DNA from: Nitrososphaerota archaeon
GTDB lineage: Archaea > Thermoproteota > Nitrososphaeria > Nitrososphaerales > Gagatemarchaeaceae
Assembly (NCBI GenBank): GCA_029785375.1
Contig: JAFLZV010000004.1
Coordinates: 1 to 64,000 of the forward strand
Direction: 5' to 3'
DNA: 64,000 nucleotides
Shown piece by piece: positions 51,330-59,833 of this stretch. Every line of letters starts with the position of its first letter. The stretch's first letter is position 1. The translations under genes and the position numbers were made by a program. The notes under the pieces were generated by a model. It had not been told where the DNA came from. It worked only from the letters and a program-made list of their open reading frames with translations, and ran no database searches.

Positions 51330-52472
51330 GTGCAGCTGACGCAGCGATGGCATCGTCTCTGCAGACTCTGTTCTGAGAGACAAGGGGCAGGGGCGCCGCG
51401 TTTCGAGGTCGTCCCCGGGAGCGAGTGCTCCGTCTGCTCAGGGACCATGGATGCGACGGACGAGATGGCCGAGCGGACGAGGAGGGAGGTCAGGGCGTAT
51501 GAGTTCAGGACGTTCGCCGTCGGAGTCACGCTTCCGGAAGGGGTTCAGGAAAGGGAGGACGAACTCAGGTCGGAACTCAGGCTGAAGGGGAACGAGACGG
51601 TGAAGACGCAGGCGGCGAGGCTCGTCGCCTCGGGGGTGGTCCGGTCGACCCGCAAGCGGGTGGATAAAGCGCGACCGGACCTCAGCGTCCTCGCCGACTT
51701 CGGGACGGGCGGGGTCTCGGTCTCGTCCAGACCGGCTTTCTTCTATGGGAGGTATTCCAAGCCTGCGGGGGTTTCCCAGCGGAGGCTGCTCTGTCCTGAA
51801 TGCAGAGGAGGAGGGTGCCAGAAGTGCGGAGGGACTGGGTTCGACAGGAAACCGAGCGTCGAGGAGGCCCTCAGGCGGAAGATAGGGGAGTTCACCGGGA
51901 GTGAGAGAATGATATTCACCTGGCTCGGCAGCGAGGACAGGGAGAGCAGGGTCTTCCCTCCTGGGAGGCCGTTCGTCGTCGAGGTGAAGAGCCCTAAGAA
52001 GAGAAGGATTCCCACGAGGTTCGGAGCGAGGGTCAAGAGAGGGCTGGTCTCGGTGTCGTCCGGGAGGACGCTCCCGTCCAAGCCGGTCACGCTCCCGCCT
52101 TTCCGATTCCTTACGAGGATTAAGGCAAGAGCAGCCGCCAATATCACCCCCGAAGGGCTCAGGGAGCTCCGCGCGAGGTTCCGCAGGGCTGAGGTCACCT
52201 TCGAGAGGCCAGGCAACAGGCCGGCCTTCAAGAAGGTCTACAGCGTGGCCGCCTCCGCGAAGGGGAAGGCGCTGGTGATAGACGCCGAACTGGACGGGGG
52301 TCTTCCGGTGAAGAGGTTCGTGAGCGGGGAGCTCGTCTCACCCTCGGTGTCGGAAGTCTTAAAAACTGAAGTCGGTTGCCGCACCTTCGACATCTGCAGA
52401 GTCAAGGAGAAAGGGGGTTTCAGATTTACCGAAGTCGCACGGAACAAGGAGAAGGACCAGGTCGCTCCTTAG
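51330..52472 (+). CDS. pus10: tRNA pseudouridine synthase Pus10
   Basis: A 380-residue protein with an N-terminal THUMP-like/zinc region (CRLCSERQGAG, CSVCSG, then CPECRGGGCQKCGGTG) and a C-terminal synthase domain. The catalytic Asp is in WLGSEDRESRVFPPGRPFVV (GREDxDVRMLGxGRPF in homologues), followed by RRAEVTFERPGNRP and the final FVSGELVSPSVSEVL. Pus10 modifies U54/U55 in the tRNA T-loop. Some normally conserved residues after the ED pair differ. GTG 51330 abuts the srp54 stop. Its last 47 nt overlap the start of L21e. Confidence 0.92.
   Translation: MQLTQRWHRLCRLCSERQGAGAPRFEVVPGSECSVCSGTMDATDEMAERTRREVRAYEFRTFAVGVTLPEGVQEREDELRSELRLKGNETVKTQAARLVASGVVRSTRKRVDKARPDLSVLADFGTGGVSVSSRPAFFYGRYSKPAGVSQRRLLCPECRGGGCQKCGGTGFDRKPSVEEALRRKIGEFTGSERMIFTWLGSEDRESRVFPPGRPFVVEVKSPKKRRIPTRFGARVKRGLVSVSSGRTLPSKPVTLPPFRFLTRIKARAAANITPEGLRELRARFRRAEVTFERPGNRPAFKKVYSVAASAKGKALVIDAELDGGLPVKRFVSGELVSPSVSEVLKTEVGCRTFDICRVKEKGGFRFTEVARNKEKDQVAP
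52358..52366 (+). promoter_or_regulatory. internal TATA-like element for the L21e-rpoF genes
   Basis: cttaaaaac inside pus10 would start a transcript near 52390, giving a leader that contains GGAGAAAGGGGG (52406-52417) just before the L21e coding start. Confidence 0.45.
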
Positions 52473-52710
52473 GTCATCGTCGAAGAAGGGGCTCAGCAGC
52501 CTCCTGGTGGAATACTCCCCCACCGACAAGGTCGTAATCAAGATCGACCCTGCTCAGGTGAAAGGGATGCCCCACAGGAGATTCAACGGCCTGGTAGGGA
52601 CGGTCACCAAGGTAGGGAGGCGGGCCGTCACCGTCGACGTCAGGGTAGGGGACAAGGTCAAGACCCTTATCGCCAGGAAGGAGCACGTGGTCAGGATGGA
52701 GGGAAGCTGA
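52426..52710 (+). CDS. rpl21e: ribosomal protein L21e, apparently beginning at a non-standard TTA codon
   Basis: Translation in this frame gives PKSHGTRRRTRSLLRSSSKK then GLSSLLVEYSPTDKVVIKID, MPHRRFNGLVGTVTKV and VGDKVKTLIARKEHVV, full-length L21e (94 residues against about 95-100 in archaea). The position of the usual initiator Met, directly before PKSHG, is TTA (52426-52428). No ATG, GTG or TTG occurs in frame between the upstream stop TAA at 52360 and GTG 52507, and starting at 52507 would remove the conserved basic N-terminus. A ribosome-binding GGGGG lies 8 nt before TTA. Overlaps pus10 by 47 nt; the stop shares bases with the rpoF ATG. Confidence 0.85.
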   Translation, partial: LPKSHGTRRRTRSLLRSSSKKGLSSLLVEYSPTDKVVIKIDPAQVKGMPHRRFNGLVGTVTKVGRRAVTVDVRVGDKVKTLIARKEHVVRMEGS

Positions 52711-53036
52711 TGTCAGAGAAGCCCGAGAAGAAGCTGCTGTCGATCCCCGAGGCAAACCAGATACTAGAGAAGATCGACCTGGAGAAGGCAGACCAGATTC
52801 AGAAGAGGACATTAGACTACACGATGAAGTTTTCGAAAGTCCAGGCGGACGCCGCCAAGAAGCTTAGGAAGGAGTTGGAGACCGAAGCGGGGCTGAGCGA
52901 AGAGGAGGCGGTGGAGTTGGTCAATGTCTCGCCGAAGTCGGTGGAAGAGTTGAGGACGTTCACATCAGGATGGAGGAAGCTCCTCTCGACCGAGACGCTC
53001 GAAAAGATACTGAAGATACTGCATCCGAAGTCTTAG
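52710..53036 (+). CDS. rpoF: RNA polymerase subunit RpoF (Rpb4)
   Basis: A 108-residue helical protein matching archaeal Rpo4/RpoF: LLSIPEANQILEKID, QKRTLDYTMKFSKVQADAAK, and the HRDC-like C-terminus EEAVELVNVSPKSVEELRTF. It forms the polymerase stalk with Rpo7. Coupled to L21e (TGATG). Confidence 0.95.
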   Translation: MSEKPEKKLLSIPEANQILEKIDLEKADQIQKRTLDYTMKFSKVQADAAKKLRKELETEAGLSEEEAVELVNVSPKSVEELRTFTSGWRKLLSTETLEKILKILHPKS

Positions 53037-53185
53037 CTTAAGACATCGTTAAATATCAAGGCGCCCCTGAATGCGAGTAGGGAAAAGACCGGAGGGTATG
53101 CACATCGTGTTCGCGATTCTCTTCCGCAGGTCGAGGTCCCCCTCCAACTAGCTGGCCCAAAAAGGAAGTGTAGGCCTGGGATTTG

Positions 53186-53740
53186 ATGCCGGCGGATAAG
53201 AAGTACGAGGAGAACGCCTATGTCCTTGACTTCCTCCAGAGGGGGAAGTCGGTGGTGATCAAGGGGCGAGAGGGGCCGATGGTCCAGGCTCTGGGTGAAG
53301 ACAGACTGACCCTCCTCGAGCTCCTGGCGATGGAGAACCAAGACTTCGAGACCGGAGAGAAGGTGAAGATAGGGAAGGAAGGACGCGAGAAGATAGCGAG
53401 CGTGCTTGGGAAGCTCACTTATGAAGAACTCACGCCCGAAGCCAGGGCGTCGCTCCCCTCTGTCGCCGAAGACCTGGTCAAAGATAACGAGAAGAAGTAC
53501 GTGGCATACCTCAACGACCTGCAGCCACTCACCCCCAGGCTGCACGCCCTCGAGTTGATCCCCGGCATAGGGAAGACCTTCATGAAGGAGATCGTCGAAA
53601 TGAGGGAGAAGCAGCCCTTCGCCAGCTTCGATGACGTCCAGAAGAGGGTAGGGCTCAGGGAGCCCGCAAAGATGATGGCCAAGCGGATTGTGGAAGAGCT
53701 CGCCGGTGACTCCAGGGTGAGCATCTTCGTCAAGAAGTAA
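53186..53740 (+). CDS. DUF655 RNA/DNA-binding protein
   Basis: A 184-residue protein from ATG 53186. The N-terminal OB-like part is KKYEENAYVLDFLQRGKSVV. The C-terminal helix-hairpin-helix region is ALELIPGIGKTFMKEIVEMR and FASFDDVQKRVGLREPAKMM. DUF655 genes usually sit between rpoF and ksgA in archaea; here an amino-acid permease separates it from ksgA. A TATA-like gttaaatatc at 53047-53056 is more than 100 nt upstream, leaving a long leader. Confidence 0.92.
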   Translation: MPADKKYEENAYVLDFLQRGKSVVIKGREGPMVQALGEDRLTLLELLAMENQDFETGEKVKIGKEGREKIASVLGKLTYEELTPEARASLPSVAEDLVKDNEKKYVAYLNDLQPLTPRLHALELIPGIGKTFMKEIVEMREKQPFASFDDVQKRVGLREPAKMMAKRIVEELAGDSRVSIFVKK

Positions 53741-53766
53741 CCTAACACACTCTGTGCAGGATGATC

Positions 53767-55077
53767 TTAGGACGAGCCGCCTTGTCGAATCGCTCGGCCA
53801 TACTCCGTCGAGCCCTCCCGCGGTGACGCCTTGACGATACGCTCGTACACCGAATGAAAGACGAGGCCCACCAGCAACGTCAGAGACCCGATCACGAGGG
53901 ACTGCTCGCCGAGACCGAGCATCAAGGAGCCCGAAAGCACGACGGAGAATATCTGGACGTAAGGATAGCCTAGCGAGAGGTAGCTCCCTCTCATCTGCCT
54001 CTTCCTCGTTATCGCGACTTCTACCCCGGAGAGCATGTACGAGAAGATGACACCAAAGTTCGCCACGAGCGCGATAGACTCCACGTTTCCGAGCGCAAGC
54101 GATGAAAGCATCACGACGGCTATGACCAGCGTTGGTACCCTCGTGCCCCTGCCCAGAAAGGAGGGGAGCATCCTGTCTTCTCCCATCTGCTTGGCGGTTC
54201 TCGAGCCAGCTATGATGAGAGAGAGCGTCACGGTCAGAGTCGCCGTCAGAGCGGCCACGCTGACGACACTGGAAATCAGGCCCGGGGCCCGGACCGCGGC
54301 GAGGGCGAGCGAAACAGGGTTCGAGGCAGTCCCGTACCCCGTCCATCTCGTAGCGTACAGCAATGAAAAGACTACCAACATGTAGAAGACCGAGCTTATC
54401 CCGAGAGAGGTCATTATCGCCTTGGGGACCTTCTTTGCCCCGTCCTCCACGTCTGGGGTCAGGGTTGCAATCGTGTTGAAGCCGGAGTAGGCAAAGAAAG
54501 CCAGGCTCGCAGCCTGGATGACTCCCAAAGACCCTAGTGGAAACAGGGGGGTAAAGTTACTGGGAGAATACCTCCCGAAGAAAAGAACCGCTGCGACGGT
54601 CAGACCGAGGCCCAAGATCGTGAAGGCCACAAGCCATTTTTCGAATTCGGAGGCGATCTTGATCCCTCTCATCTCGACAAGGCAGAGGGCTATGATGAGG
54701 GTCGCTGCAAGTGGGAAGTAGGCTATCCTGGGCAATCCAAAGTCTATGAGGTAAGCCGCGAAGCCCAGGGCAACTGCCGCGCCGCTCACCGCGTAAGATA
54801 TGAGTCTGAACCATCCCACGAGGAAGCCGATGGTGTCCCCGAGGGTGGCCTTGGCGAAGCTGTAGACCCCTCCTTCTATGTCCGGCAGTTTTGAAGCGAG
54901 TTCCGCGCTGTTCAGACCGACCGTAGTCGCGAGGGCCGCGGTGATGATGAAAGCCACCAAGGCCCCGGCTCCGGCTTCGCTGACAGCAGCCCCAGCCATC
55001 ACGAATATGCCTGCCCCGATAATGTTCCCCAACCCGATGGCCGTGGCTTCCCAGAAGCTCAGTTTCCTTCTACTCAT
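53767..55077 (-). CDS. APC-family amino-acid permease
   Basis: A 436-residue protein with about 12 helices. Helix 1 carries the ligand-binding GLGNIIGAGIFVMAGAAVSE, helix 6 FFAYSGFNTIATLTPDVEDG. Both are standard for APC transporters. Substrate probably an amino acid; which one cannot be told. It is inserted in reverse orientation inside the usual L21e-rpoF-DUF655-ksgA order. The ATG is at 55077. Confidence 0.92.
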   Translation of the reverse strand: MSRRKLSFWEATAIGLGNIIGAGIFVMAGAAVSEAGAGALVAFIITAALATTVGLNSAELASKLPDIEGGVYSFAKATLGDTIGFLVGWFRLISYAVSGAAVALGFAAYLIDFGLPRIAYFPLAATLIIALCLVEMRGIKIASEFEKWLVAFTILGLGLTVAAVLFFGRYSPSNFTPLFPLGSLGVIQAASLAFFAYSGFNTIATLTPDVEDGAKKVPKAIMTSLGISSVFYMLVVFSLLYATRWTGYGTASNPVSLALAAVRAPGLISSVVSVAALTATLTVTLSLIIAGSRTAKQMGEDRMLPSFLGRGTRVPTLVIAVVMLSSLALGNVESIALVANFGVIFSYMLSGVEVAITRKRQMRGSYLSLGYPYVQIFSVVLSGSLMLGLGEQSLVIGSLTLLVGLVFHSVYERIVKASPREGSTEYGRAIRQGGSS

Positions 55078-55663
55078 GAACTATGGTCTACCTCGCAGCC
55101 CTTGTCCAGGCAACGAGAGCCCTTGGTTACAGCCTTTCATAACCTGTCACTTCCATTATGGAAGCCACCCAATCTGCCAAATCTCTGACATGACCTGCGT
55201 TCTCGCAAAGAAGGCACCCACGCAGGACGTTAGATCGTCTCTGAACGTGCAAGCCGCAGCAGATGACAAGACCAACAGGTGCAACAGAGAAACGACGGTG
55301 TGTGATTACAGTTACCATGTCTTTGGCCCCGCGTGAACCATCGTGTGCTACGCCGCGTGTTTCTCCCGAAATACCAGAGGCGTATGTTTGCTTGACTGGT
55401 GAGGGTCACGGGACGTGACCGTTCCTCCATGTGCCAGATCTAGACAGGCCGGGCGCTGATGCAGAAGCTACTGACACGACGCCTACATTCCGGGCCGCCG
55501 CGACATGGCATGCCGGCAAGCCAAAGCTTAACATGTGGCCTCCCCATCAATTCGTCGAGTCCGGGGCGCCTTGGTTTCCCGCTGGTTCTGCCTTCCAACG
55601 TATGTGAGAGAATGGTGACAACAAATGATTGTCAGAGTGTTTGACGTAACTGTTTGGCAGTAG
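55078..55663. other. 586-nt gap without a supportable gene
   Basis: No frame here has family-like sequence. It contains a perfect inverted repeat GGTCACG-GGA-CGTGACC at 55404-55420, which could be an operator or a short hairpin. Base composition is visibly less GC-rich than the flanks, especially 55130-55360. It may be the remnant of DNA that arrived with, or was broken by, the permease gene. Confidence 0.4.
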
Positions 55664-56365
55664 ATGAAGAGGCATAGACTCGGGCAGCACTACCTGGTGG
55701 ACCAGGAACTCGTCGGGAGGATGGTGTCGTACGCCGCCATCGGTCCAGGGGAGAGGGTGCTTGAGATAGGAACCGGAAGGGGAACGCTGACCAGGCTCCT
55801 CACAGGGAGAGGCGCGTCCCTGACCGGGTATGAGGTGGACCCTGTGAACCACGAAGAGACGGTGAGGGCTCTGGAGGGGACGGGAGCGGACATACGCCTC
55901 GGAGACGCCTTCGAAGTGACGCCAGGATTCGACGTTCTGGTGGCGAGCCTCCCCTACTCCGAGTCGTCCGCTTTCGTCGATTGGTTGAGCCGGGCGAAGT
56001 TCTCCAGGGCCGTGGTGATGCTGCAGGAGGACTTCGTCAGGAAGCTGACTGCGCCTCCGGGGGACAGGGACTACCGGGGGGTCTCGGCCCTCGCCCAGGT
56101 CGCCCTCGATGTGAAGGTCTTGGAGCGGGTGGGGAGGGAGGCGTTTTCGCCCCGCCCAAGGGTCGACTCGGCCCTCGTCTCGATCGCCCCCAGGCGCGTG
56201 GTGACCCAGGAGGAGGAGTTGAAGATAGCCCGGCTCTTCTCGCTGAGGCGGCGCGAAGTGGCCGGAGCCCTGGCTGAGCTAGGGATGAAAGGACAGGGAG
56301 ACTATGGCAGGCGGAGAGTGTATTCCCTCACGCCCTCCGAGGTCCATGAAATCTGCGGAAGGTAG
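55664..56365 (+). CDS. ksgA: 16S rRNA adenine dimethyltransferase KsgA/Dim1
   Basis: A 233-residue methyltransferase. It begins LGQHYLVDQELVGRMVSYAA (KsgA start), motif I VLEIGTGRGTLTRLL, the acidic loop TGYEVDPVN, and motif IV VLVASLPYSESSAFVDWL. Family members usually have N-L-P-Y; here it is S-L-P-Y. The C-terminal FSPRPRVDSALVSIAPRR is the KsgA F-x-P-x-P-x-V-D-S block. It dimethylates two adjacent adenosines near the 16S 3' end. Confidence 0.93.
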   Translation: MKRHRLGQHYLVDQELVGRMVSYAAIGPGERVLEIGTGRGTLTRLLTGRGASLTGYEVDPVNHEETVRALEGTGADIRLGDAFEVTPGFDVLVASLPYSESSAFVDWLSRAKFSRAVVMLQEDFVRKLTAPPGDRDYRGVSALAQVALDVKVLERVGREAFSPRPRVDSALVSIAPRRVVTQEEELKIARLFSLRRREVAGALAELGMKGQGDYGRRRVYSLTPSEVHEICGR

Positions 56366-56396
56366 CGGCTTTATCCCGCCAAGCCCAGGCGCCCCC

Positions 56397-57110
56397 ATGC
56401 TTCCCAGAGGAGTCTCGCTCACTATGGTCGAGCCAAGGGGGCCGGTCAATGTGGGTCATGTGGCCAGGCTGGTCCAGAACTTCGGCGTCGAGAGGCTCTA
56501 CCTTGTGAACCCCAAGGTCGACCTTTCTGTGGCAGCGGTGTATGCCTCTCACGCGTCAGAGATCCTCGACAGGGCGGTCGTGACGACTTTCGAGGCAGTG
56601 AGAAAAGAGAACGAGCTCCTAGTTGCAACTACCGCCGTCAGGGCGTCAAAGAGATCTAATGTGATCAGGAGAACCGTCAGTCCCGACCGGCTGCATGAAG
56701 TGCTCGCCTCTGCGGGCTCGTCGTCCATAGTCCTGGGGAGGGACACGACGGGGCTCACCAACGGAGAGATTGGGGCCTGCGACGTCACCAGCACCATAGA
56801 TACAGGACAGGCGTACAGGTCCCTTAACATCGGCCATGCGGCTGCCATCGTGCTCTACCTCGCGTCCAGGGGGGACAGGAGGAGGGGACCCGCTCAGGGG
56901 CGAACGGCGAGGGAGGTTTTCGCCAGGAGCCTCTACGAGCTAGCCGAGGCGTCCAGGGTACCCAAGCACAGAGCTGGGAGTATGTTCCAAGTGGGGAAGA
57001 GGATGGCAGCCACCTCGCGGATGACCGACGCACAACTCAACCTGCTGTCGGGGGTCTTCAGGAAGGCCGTCGCGGAGCTGGAAAATCAGGACTTGGGCTC
57101 GAAGACGTAG
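56397..57110 (+). CDS. SpoU/TrmJ-like tRNA or rRNA 2'-O-methyltransferase
   Basis: A 237-residue SPOUT methyltransferase. Motif 1 is VEPRGPVNVGHVARLVQNFG with the catalytic Arg/Asn, motif 2 IVLGRDTTGLTNGEIGACDV, motif 3 RSLNIGHAAAIVLYLASRG, the trefoil-knot SAM site. A C-terminal helical extension fits TrmJ, which methylates nucleotide 32 of tRNAs. ATG 56397 lies at the expected start of a transcript from TATA-like gctttatcc (56368-56376), a leaderless message, and follows ksgA by 31 nt. Confidence 0.88.
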   Translation: MLPRGVSLTMVEPRGPVNVGHVARLVQNFGVERLYLVNPKVDLSVAAVYASHASEILDRAVVTTFEAVRKENELLVATTAVRASKRSNVIRRTVSPDRLHEVLASAGSSSIVLGRDTTGLTNGEIGACDVTSTIDTGQAYRSLNIGHAAAIVLYLASRGDRRRGPAQGRTAREVFARSLYELAEASRVPKHRAGSMFQVGKRMAATSRMTDAQLNLLSGVFRKAVAELENQDLGSKT

Positions 57111-58267
57111 ACTGCCCGTTTTATCCAGCGGGTGCTCTCAAAGGACAGCCTGACAGGATATTCGAACCCCACTGGTCCAGGCTGGAACAGGTGTAAGCCG
57201 AGGCTCCTTCCGTCCAGGGTGAGCGTGACTTCGTCTCCGTCCATCGTCTGGACCACCGGGACCACCACGACAATCCGCCCCCCGGGGCGGACGGACTCGG
57301 CCATGGAAGCAAGGGCGTCATTGTAGACCCCCGCCGCCTCTCCGACCATAGCCTGCGCCGTCGCCGTCCTGGGCCTGGCGTCGAGGCTTGGAAGGAGGAG
57401 CGGTTCGGTCACTATGCCGTCCACCTTCGTCCCCCTGAGCAGCCGAGCGAGGTCCCTGGCGTCCCCCTTCCTGATGTCATACCCCATCCCGGCACCTTCG
57501 GCCGTCGACCAGCGAAGGTTCTCCCTTGCTTCCTGGATCCTGCTCGCCCGGACGTCAAGGCCGAGGCACCGGAGGGATTTTTTGTGCGCCTCTACGAGCA
57601 CGGTTCCCGAGCCGCAGAAGGGGTCGAGGACTGTCTGCCCCTGTGTCATCCCCGCCAGGTTGACGAGCGTCCTCGCGAGCCGGGGGGAGAGCGCGATCTC
57701 AGGTCGAGGCGCCGGTCTCTGCGTCCCCCTTCGGCGCATGGATACGGAGTCGGGGACCCACACGGTCGGCCCGAGGGCGAACCCCCCGTGGTATGGGAAG
57801 GCCACGACGTCGAGCGCCTTCCTCGCGAGGACGTCCTCGGCGAGGAGCTCGTTCCCCTTTGGCCTGAGCAGCCTGACCTTTCTGAGCCCCCGCTCCCGGA
57901 GGCCGTCTAGCATCCCTCTGACGAGGTCATCGTAATCGCTTTCCTCCAGCTCGTAGCCGCTGAGAGAGACGTTCGACTTCTCGTCTAGGTGCTCAGCCAT
58001 CAGGTCCGCGAGAGCCCCCTGGACTTCGGACGGCCCGTCAAGCAAGGAAACTAGAGGTGCAAGCTTGTGGACCCCCGCGAGTTCCGCGAGACGCTCTGCG
58101 GGGATGCGGTCACCGTGGAGGACGGAGACCCTTTCGCACGGAGCTTCGGCACGCTGCACGAAGCCCTCCAAGAGCGAACAGGCTTCGAGTACGGAGAGCT
58201 TCCCGAAAGCCAGGACCGCTGCGACGGAGTCGGATTCGAGGAGGGAGAAGGGAAGGACGGAAGGCAA
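57086..58267 (-). CDS. Trm-G10/TRM11-like RNA methyltransferase
   Basis: A 393-residue protein. The N-terminal THUMP-like half (1-190) precedes a Rossmann methyltransferase with motif I TVLDPFCGSGTVLVEAHKKS and acidic loop LGLDVRASRIQEARENL. Motif IV, normally DPPYG in Trm-G10 enzymes, reads DGIVTEPLLLPS. It probably methylates guanosine 10 of tRNA. TTG 58267 lies about 28 nt from a TATA-like cttaatac on the minus strand. The 3' end overlaps the convergent trmJ-like gene by 25 nt. Confidence 0.85.
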   Translation of the reverse strand: MPSVLPFSLLESDSVAAVLAFGKLSVLEACSLLEGFVQRAEAPCERVSVLHGDRIPAERLAELAGVHKLAPLVSLLDGPSEVQGALADLMAEHLDEKSNVSLSGYELEESDYDDLVRGMLDGLRERGLRKVRLLRPKGNELLAEDVLARKALDVVAFPYHGGFALGPTVWVPDSVSMRRRGTQRPAPRPEIALSPRLARTLVNLAGMTQGQTVLDPFCGSGTVLVEAHKKSLRCLGLDVRASRIQEARENLRWSTAEGAGMGYDIRKGDARDLARLLRGTKVDGIVTEPLLLPSLDARPRTATAQAMVGEAAGVYNDALASMAESVRPGGRIVVVVPVVQTMDGDEVTLTLDGRSLGLHLFQPGPVGFEYPVRLSFESTRWIKRAVYVFEPKS

Positions 58268-58346
58268 CTGGCCGGCTCGACCAGCCCGCGGTATTAAGGT
58301 GGACCGGTAGGCAAGACCGATTAGAGGGGGGAGTCCCCGTTGCGGC

Positions 58347-59084
58347 GTGGTCGACAAGGTACTGCAATATGGGGAGCTTGCCAAGTACTACGACGTCATG
58401 TACTCCTGGAAAGACTACCGCAGGGAGTCGGGAATCGTACGTCAACTGGTAAGACGATACAAGCGGTCCCGGGGGAGGGCGCTCCTCGACGTCGGGTGCG
58501 GCACCGGGAAGCACCTCGAGGCGCTGGCAGGGAACTTCGACTGCGTGGGAGTCGACTCGTCTAGGGATATGGTCAGGCTGGCTAGGCAGAACGTCGCCGG
58601 AGTGGAGTTCGTCCGCGGAGATATGGAGACGTTCGACCTGGGAAGAGAGTTCGACGTCGTCCTCTGCCTTTTCAGCGCTGTCGGGCACGTCGAGACCTAC
58701 CCCCGCCTCGCCAGGACCCTCCACAACTTCGCCAGGCACCTAAGACCAGGGGGCGTAGCGATCATAGAGCCTTGGCTCACGAGGTCGACGTTCAAAGACG
58801 GCCATGTCCATGTACTGACCCAGGGGACTGACGACCTCAAAGTCGTCAGGGTCAGTTACGCGACCGTGGAGAGAGGGCGCTCCGTCCTGGACATGAGGAT
58901 TATCGTCGCCGAGGGCGGGAAGGGGATGAAAACCTACAGAGACAGGATGGTGATGGGGCTCTTCGAGGTGGACAAGTTCTTGGACCTGATGAGGAAGGCG
59001 GGAATGGAAGCAAGGTACCTGAAGCGGTCGCTGGCACCTGGGAGGGGGCTTTACGTCGGCGTCAGGCGTCCAGAGGCGCCCTAA
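58347..59084 (+). CDS. class I SAM-dependent methyltransferase
   Basis: A 245-residue enzyme, intact. It begins YGELAKYYDVMYSWKDYRRE, has motif I ALLDVGCGTGKHLEALAGNF, the acidic loop VGVDSSRDMVRLARQNV, then VEFVRGDMETFDLGREFDVV and the post-motif LRPGGVAIIEPWL. This arrangement fits small-molecule or sugar-type methyltransferases; the substrate is unknown. GTG 58347 is used. It is divergent from the Trm-G10-like gene with a shared AT-rich promoter stretch at 58290-58298. Confidence 0.88.
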   Translation: MVDKVLQYGELAKYYDVMYSWKDYRRESGIVRQLVRRYKRSRGRALLDVGCGTGKHLEALAGNFDCVGVDSSRDMVRLARQNVAGVEFVRGDMETFDLGREFDVVLCLFSAVGHVETYPRLARTLHNFARHLRPGGVAIIEPWLTRSTFKDGHVHVLTQGTDDLKVVRVSYATVERGRSVLDMRIIVAEGGKGMKTYRDRMVMGLFEVDKFLDLMRKAGMEARYLKRSLAPGRGLYVGVRRPEAP

Positions 59085-59284
59085 GGACTCCGGCGCCTTG
59101 GATGGGGGCTGGGTGAGACCGAAGAGGGGAAGTCCTCGGATGGATGGTCGAGACACCTCCAGGTAAGGCGAAGGCACCTGTTTGACCGACGGCTCTACCT
59201 TGCGAGACTGGCATCCCGGGACAGGGCGGTCCCTTTGAAGCTTAATTAGGGGTCGCGGACGCGCGGGCCTGAAAGGCTAGGGAA

Positions 59285-59809
59285 TTGCACGGAAAGAACT
59301 ATCGTGTCATCAAAGGCATGGCGTACACCTCGAAGAAGTACGCGCCAGGAGCGCCTAACCCCAAGGTAGCCAGGTTCACCACCGGTAAGAACAGGCCAGA
59401 CTACGACGTGAAACTGAGCCTTGTCTCTGACGGCCGGGTCCAGATAAGAAGTAATGCCCTGGAGGCCGCCAGGGTAGCAGCAAGCAAGAAGGTCGCCATC
59501 CTCACGGAAGAGCAGTTCTGCCTGAGGGTAGTGACGTATCCGTTCTCGATTCTCAGGGAGAACAAAATGATCGCCACGGCAGGAGCGGACCGTCTTCAGG
59601 AGGGGATGAGGAAGGCGTTCGGGAAGCCCATAGGCATGGCAGCCAGGGTCGGCATCGGGAGTGTGATTTTGGAGCTCAGCGTGATGAAAGAGAACCTCGA
59701 CAAGGCGAAGCTGGCCATGTGGGCCGCGGGGACCAAGCTACCCATGAAGACCCACACGGAGATCGTCGAACGCCAGAAGGCAGCGGCCTCCGTCGCGCAG
59801 GTATCGTAG
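59285..59809 (+). CDS. rpl10e: ribosomal protein L10e (uL16)
   Basis: A 174-residue protein of normal length. It begins GKNYRVIKGMAYTSKKYAPG, with the L16/L10e core FCLRVVTYPFSILRENKMIA and GRVQIRSNALEAARVAASK, and GIGSVILELSVMKENLDKAK toward the end. It lies near the tRNA A-site in the large subunit. TTG 59285 gives the family N-terminus. TATA-like gcttaattagg at 59239-59249. Confidence 0.96.
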   Translation: MHGKNYRVIKGMAYTSKKYAPGAPNPKVARFTTGKNRPDYDVKLSLVSDGRVQIRSNALEAARVAASKKVAILTEEQFCLRVVTYPFSILRENKMIATAGADRLQEGMRKAFGKPIGMAARVGIGSVILELSVMKENLDKAKLAMWAAGTKLPMKTHTEIVERQKAAASVAQVS

Positions 59810-59833
59810 TCGCAGGCGCTACCTACCGACGGA

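Noticed and set aside
53033-54346. 437-codon minus-strand frame
   Set aside because: It spans antisense DUF655 and an off-frame of the permease, with no protein-like pattern.
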